Shown piece by piece: positions 60,062-63,198 of a stretch of 63,198 nt of DNA. The DNA lies in the NCBI GenBank assembly GCA_910584585.1, contig CAJUBP010000025.1, positions 1 through 63,198 of the forward strand. Reading direction: 5' to 3'. The first letter of the stretch is position 1. Every line of letters begins with the position of its first letter. The notes beneath the pieces are model-generated. The model saw nothing but the letters and a program-made list of their open reading frames with translations, did not search any database and was not told the origin of the DNA. This DNA is from an uncultured Lachnospiraceae bacterium. GTDB lineage: Bacteria > Bacillota > Clostridia > Lachnospirales > Lachnospiraceae. Position numbers and translations under genes: made by a program.

Positions 60062-60098
60062 AAAACAGTTCCGATTCCCCCACCAAAAATCTCCTATT
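60062..60098. repeat. Right copy of the 37-bp inverted repeat bracketing the cargo
   Basis: Reverse complement reads AATAGGAGA, 13 bases, AATCGGAACTGTTTT, matching 55183-55219 at every position of the two blocks. Between the two lie the unknown helical gene, zinc-knuckle gene, RhuM and AIPR; no transposase is inside. Confidence 0.8.
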
Positions 60099-60179
60099 AA
60101 TGAAGGACAAGAAATATCTTTCAGGCAGAGCCACACGCCCTGTCTTTTTTCTTGTCAAAAAATCAAAATAACGTATCAT

Positions 60180-60225
60180 AATCGGCATATCTATGTTAGA
60201 ATGGGATTACATAGATGTGCCGATT
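60180..60225. promoter_or_regulatory. 17-bp inverted repeat before the recombinase gene
   Basis: AATCGGCATATCTATGT (60180-60196) and ACATAGATGTGCCGATT (60209-60225) are inverted with one mismatch around 12 bases. The site lies 19 bp before the recombinase start and just downstream of a possible promoter (TTGTCA near 60153, TATCAT near 60174). It could be an autoregulatory operator or a recombinase-binding site at the element end. Confidence 0.6.
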
Positions 60226-60244
60226 GTTGAAAGGGGATTTTTCT

Positions 60245-62062
60245 ATGAAAAAGCAATCGGAACAAACCAAAATTACTGCACTCTATGAAAGGCTTTCACG
60301 CGATGACGAATCTGCCGGGGAAAGCAACAGCATTGTGAACCAGAAAAAGATGCTTGAAAAATATGCAAAAGAACAGGGATTCTATAATCTGGCGCATTAC
60401 ACGGATGACGGATGGTCTGGCACGAATTTTGAACGCCCTGACTGGAAACGCTTACTGGCAGATATTGAAGACGGCAAGGTTGCCTGTGTTATCGTAAAAG
60501 ACATGAGCCGGATTGGGCGCAACTATCTGCAGGTGGGATTTTATACGGAAGTATTATTCCGTGAAAAGGGTGTCCGTTTTATCGCCATATCCAACGGCGT
60601 TGACAGCACCCAGCAGAGCACAAATGAATTTGCCCCGTTCTTAAACATTATGAACGAATGGTATGTCCGCGACACCAGCCGCAAAATCAAATCCGTGCTG
60701 CACGCAAAAGGCATGGAGGGCAAGCACCTGACTTCCAACGCCATTTACGGATATAAAAAAGACCCGGAAGACGGCAGCCACTGGATAATTGATGATGAAG
60801 CCGCCGCCGTGGTAAGGCGGATTTACCAGCTTATCATGGAAGGCAACGGACCGATGCAGGTGGCGCGGATTCTTACCAATGAAAAAGTAGAACGCCCATC
60901 CTATTATCTGGCAAAGCGGGGACTGGGCACCTGCCGGGGGAGCTGTGACATGAGCAGACCGTATACATGGACAGCAACCACCATCTCCGACATGGTAAAA
61001 AAGCCGGAGTATATGGGGCATACGGTCAATTTCCGCACGCATAAGGATTCCTACAAGGACAAGCATTCCAGAAACGTCAACCCAGAGGACTGGATTCTTT
61101 TTAAAAACACACAGGAACCCATTGTGGATGAAGACACATGGCACACCGTCCAGAAAATCCGTGAAACAAAGCATAAGCCGAGCAAGCGTGGAGAGCCCAA
61201 CCCACTGACGGGATTGATGTTCTGTGCAGACTGCGGCGCAAAGATGTTCAACCACCGGACAGGGGGCTATGAGAAAAAGGACAAAGACGGCAACCCCACT
61301 GGAAAATACACCAATGCGCAGGATGCTTACCATTGCTCCACTTATTCCCTGAACAAAGGAAAGTTTGTTGATTCCTGCTCCATGCACCACGTCAGAACCG
61401 ATGTTGTCAGGGATTTGATTCTGGAAACATTGAAGGCAACCGCCGGATTTGTCAGAGAGCATGAGGAAGAATTTGCTGCCAAAGTGCGGAATGAATCCGC
61501 AATCCAGAGGGCAGACGCCGCAAAAGCATTACAGAAGAAACTTTCCAGAGAGCAGAAACGGAACCATGAATTAAACCAACTCATAAAGAAAATTTATGAG
61601 GATAACGTCACCGGCAGACTGACGGACAAACGCTTTGAAATGCTGCTTTCGGATTATGAGCAGGAACAGGCGGGCTTGGAAACTTCCATCCAGAACACAC
61701 AGAAAAAAATTTCTGATTTTGAGGAAGATAACACAAGGATTGATAAATTTTTAGAACTGGTAAGGAAATATACGGATTTTTCAGAACTGACAACAACGAT
61801 GATTCATGAATTCATTGATAAGATTGCAGTGCATGAAGCAGACAAGTCAACCGGGGAACGGATACAGCAGATAGACATTTACCTCAAATATGTTGGCAGG
61901 CTGGATGTCCCTATGCCGGAACTCACGCCGAAACAGCGCAAGGAGGAAGAACGCAGACGCAAGAAACGCGCATGGAACCGAACCTATATGAGACGGAAGT
62001 ACGAACGTGAAAAGGCAGAGCGTGAAACTGCCAAACAGATGAAAAATGGGGTAACCGCATAA
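60245..62062 (+). CDS. Large serine recombinase (TnpX-type)
   Basis: A 605-residue site-specific recombinase. The N-terminal resolvase domain has the nucleophile in LYERLSRDD (Ser18), VKDMSRIGRNYLQVGFYTE and NSIVNQKKML; a recombinase domain follows (NAIYGYKKDPEDG), then a zinc ribbon (MFCADCGAKMFNH with YHCSTYS), a coiled coil and a basic C-terminal DUF4368-like tail. It catalyses integration and excision of the element, as TnpX and TndX do for Tn4451 and Tn5397. The ATG at 60245 follows AAAGGGG. It lies at the right end of the element, as expected. Confidence 0.95.
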   Translation: MKKQSEQTKITALYERLSRDDESAGESNSIVNQKKMLEKYAKEQGFYNLAHYTDDGWSGTNFERPDWKRLLADIEDGKVACVIVKDMSRIGRNYLQVGFYTEVLFREKGVRFIAISNGVDSTQQSTNEFAPFLNIMNEWYVRDTSRKIKSVLHAKGMEGKHLTSNAIYGYKKDPEDGSHWIIDDEAAAVVRRIYQLIMEGNGPMQVARILTNEKVERPSYYLAKRGLGTCRGSCDMSRPYTWTATTISDMVKKPEYMGHTVNFRTHKDSYKDKHSRNVNPEDWILFKNTQEPIVDEDTWHTVQKIRETKHKPSKRGEPNPLTGLMFCADCGAKMFNHRTGGYEKKDKDGNPTGKYTNAQDAYHCSTYSLNKGKFVDSCSMHHVRTDVVRDLILETLKATAGFVREHEEEFAAKVRNESAIQRADAAKALQKKLSREQKRNHELNQLIKKIYEDNVTGRLTDKRFEMLLSDYEQEQAGLETSIQNTQKKISDFEEDNTRIDKFLELVRKYTDFSELTTTMIHEFIDKIAVHEADKSTGERIQQIDIYLKYVGRLDVPMPELTPKQRKEEERRRKKRAWNRTYMRRKYEREKAERETAKQMKNGVTA

Positions 62063-62082
62063 GGTATCCCAGAAATATCTTT

Positions 62083-62415
62083 ATGATAGGGAAACATGAG
62101 AAACGCTTCTATTCAGATTTGAAACAAAATATCGCCGAATTTTCTGATAACAAGGGACATGTAGGGTTTTCCGATTTGCAGGAGGAATTTGGTTCACCCA
62201 CTGATGTTATTCAGGATTACTTTGATAATGTGGAGCCTGATTATCTGATCAAGCAGCTATCCCGCACTAGGTATATCCGCCTTACATGTCTTATTAGTAT
62301 TCTGGCGATTATTACTATTTTAGTTATTTGGAATATAACCAACTATATCTCGTATAAAACTTTTGAGGAGAATCTTCCTGCAATTGAAAAAACTACGATT
62401 GAATATATCTATTAA
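62083..62415 (+). CDS. HAAS/DUF6120-like membrane protein lacking its 5' end
   Basis: A 110-residue remnant: HEKRFYSDLKQNIAEFSDN and FGSPTDVIQDYFDNVEPDYL have the form of HAAS/DUF6120 signalling proteins, followed by one membrane helix (LTCLISILAIITILVIWNI). The frame stays open upstream through the recombinase stop codon region without another start, and the usual first 15-20 residues of the family are missing. The simplest reading is that the mobile element inserted into this gene and replaced its 5' end. The ATG has no good ribosome site. Confidence 0.55.
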   Translation: MIGKHEKRFYSDLKQNIAEFSDNKGHVGFSDLQEEFGSPTDVIQDYFDNVEPDYLIKQLSRTRYIRLTCLISILAIITILVIWNITNYISYKTFEENLPAIEKTTIEYIY

Positions 62416-62450
62416 GAACAAATGACAAGAAGAATTATATTATAAAAAAA

Positions 62451-62702
62451 TTGCTATGCTTACTCTTTGGCCTTTTTATTTTTTATGGGTTCACAGCAAC
62501 TGTATATGCTTCAGATTGCGGCACACATGATTCCATTGAATATCTGGAAGATGGAAGTTATTTCATCACTACAGTTATAGATAATTCCGAAATAGCTGTC
62601 CCCTTTTCAACCACACGTTCTGGCAGTAAAACTACTGCATATTATTCAAAGTCTGGTAGGAGTTTTATCCTAAGAGCGTGCCTTAAGATTCATTCCAGCT
62701 AA
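62451..62702 (+). pseudogene. Truncated small secreted protein
   Basis: Encodes a signal peptide (KLLCLLFGLFIFYGFTATVYA) and about 50 residues starting SDCGTHDSIEYLEDGSYFIT. The natural coding sequence appears to run out at about 62672, where a 23-bp motif also found at 28972-28994 begins, and the rest of the frame is unrelated. No proper start codon with ribosome site is present; an ATG at 62422 would need a one-base shift in the A-run at 62444. Probably a partner of the HAAS-like gene, now broken. Confidence 0.5.
62673..62695. repeat. 23-bp motif shared with 28972-28994
   Basis: AGAGCGTG[C/T]CTTAA[G/A]ATTCATTC matches the sequence just after the Uma2 stop codon at 21 of 23 positions, in the same orientation. 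Here it truncates one gene fragment and precedes another, so it may be an insertion-sequence end. Confidence 0.55.
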
Positions 62703-62732
62703 GAAACTGTTCAAAAATAACTTGTGCACAGT

Positions 62733-63106
62733 TCCCTATCGGAGAATTATTTAAGGAAATTGACTTATCTGAAAAAAAGGGAACAGGTATCCCAAAAATA
62801 TTAAGAGAACTGAAACAAAATGGTTTACCTGAGCCTGAGTTTGATATGGATGAGGAAAGAACCTATTTGAATGCGATTATTCGCATAAGAGACGGTTTTG
62901 AAAGAAAAGAGAAAATGTCCGAATCAATGTCCGAATTGGAAAGAGCGAGAATGCAGATTATTTTGATTGATTTGGAAACAAATAAAGAAATAAATAGTTC
63001 CGTTGCAGCGAAGTTGCTAGAAGTTGAAATAAAGACTGCGGCTGAAAAGCTGAATATTCTTAAAGGCACAGGAAAAACAAAAAATAAGGTATATTTTAGA
63101 GAATAA
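62733..63106 (+). pseudogene. 3' fragment of a RecG-like/AlbA_2 ATP-binding protein
   Basis: The frame reads PIGELFKEIDLSEKKGTGIP, then KILRELKQNGLPEPEFDM and on to a helical tail ending KTKNKVYFRE. The piece LxEKKGTGIPKI and the following residues are the C-terminal ATPase-lid part of the RecG-C/AlbA_2 class of putative DNA-binding proteins. The N-terminal two-thirds are missing, cut at about 62733 by the sequence following the 23-bp motif. No start codon serves the fragment. Confidence 0.7.
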
Positions 63107-63143
63107 TGCAAATGAATGTCATAAGAATGGATTAAAAACCTAT

Positions 63144-63198
63144 GGGGCTGTCGGGAAATGATACTTTTTAGACCTGATTCCCCAAAAAGAGAACTCCC
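63144..63198. mobile_element. End of an insertion sequence (partial)
   Basis: GGGGCTGTCGGGAAAT (63144-63159) is the reverse complement of 40-55. The sequence beyond it differs from that at the left edge, so the two edges are probably opposite ends of one type of insertion sequence. Confidence 0.55.

Noticed and set aside
60641..61462. 273-codon minus-strand frame inside the serine recombinase gene
   Set aside because: Cys- and Phe-rich, no ribosome site, and wholly antisense to an intact recombinase with all catalytic motifs.
1..63198. CRISPR array, tRNA, rRNA or known riboswitch
   Set aside because: The repeats present are short tandem, inverted or coding repeats without regular spacers, and no cloverleaf or conserved riboswitch core was recognised by eye; a covariance-model scan would be needed to exclude them.

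Overview
The window looks like a contig from a motile, Gram-positive anaerobe of the Clostridia, most likely a Lachnospiraceae species. Supporting signs are the Shine-Dalgarno/TTG/GTG start usage, a BofA/DUF2508 sporulation pair, DUF5702, DUF6382 and DUF6240-type proteins, a 56-residue 2[4Fe-4S] ferredoxin, GdpP, and an XrtG-type exosortase locus. Both extremities carry the same 16-bp inverted sequence (40-55 and 63144-63159). This is what an assembly broken at two copies of one insertion sequence would give.

Layout. (1) 0.1-5.7 kb: housekeeping and envelope genes (SleB-like wall hydrolase, pgi, murG, a HIT protein). (2) 5.9-16.9 kb: a long leftward Tad (type IVc) pilus operon read from one strong promoter at 16940-16968. 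It holds two prepilin peptidases, a TadZ-like protein, TadA, TadB, TadC, a Flp pilin, a DUF5702 TadG-like protein, two TadE-like pseudopilins, an FHA protein and a flavodoxin-SCP2 protein. (3) 17.0-22.9 kb: BofA, DUF2508, FliS, flagellin and a very large repeat protein with a FliK-like C-terminus. (4) 23.0-28.2 kb: ferredoxin, a MerR-like protein and the gdpP-rplI-dnaB operon. (5) 28.4-40.1 kb: a Uma2 nuclease and then the XrtG locus. The XrtG locus has an exosortase homologue with its Cys/Arg/His residues, a processive GT2 glycosyltransferase, a PTPS-related membrane protein, two QueD/PTPS-like cytosolic proteins, a membrane sensor with a possibly degenerate GGDEF domain, a TIM-barrel lipoprotein, and a large surface protein ending in a hydrophobic helix plus lysine tail. 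It starts from one promoter with a perfect palindrome in the leader. (6) 40.3-46.8 kb: the rpsF-ssb-rpsR operon, then a 1726-codon SLH/leucine-rich-repeat surface protein cut in two by a single in-frame TAA.

From about 47 kb the DNA becomes AT-rich and accessory. 47-52 kb holds a RhuM protein, an ABC exporter set and two near-identical XRE regulator modules. 52-62 kb is an integrative mobilizable element. It has a MobQ-type relaxase with an R1162/RSF1010-like oriT (54372-54405), DUF3847, a TnpW-like protein, a large serine recombinase of the TnpX type at the right end, and a cargo block bracketed by a 37-bp inverted repeat pair. The cargo is a helical acidic protein, a zinc-finger protein, a second RhuM protein and a frameshifted AIPR abortive-infection gene. 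The last kilobase is a graveyard of gene fragments: a HAAS-like protein lacking its 5' end, a truncated secreted protein and the tail of a RecG-like ATP-binding protein.

No tRNA, rRNA, CRISPR array or recognisable riboswitch was seen. The most interesting parts are the XrtG locus, the inverted repeat inside a Tad pseudopilin gene that could act as an invertible switch, and the overlapping-frame mobilization genes.
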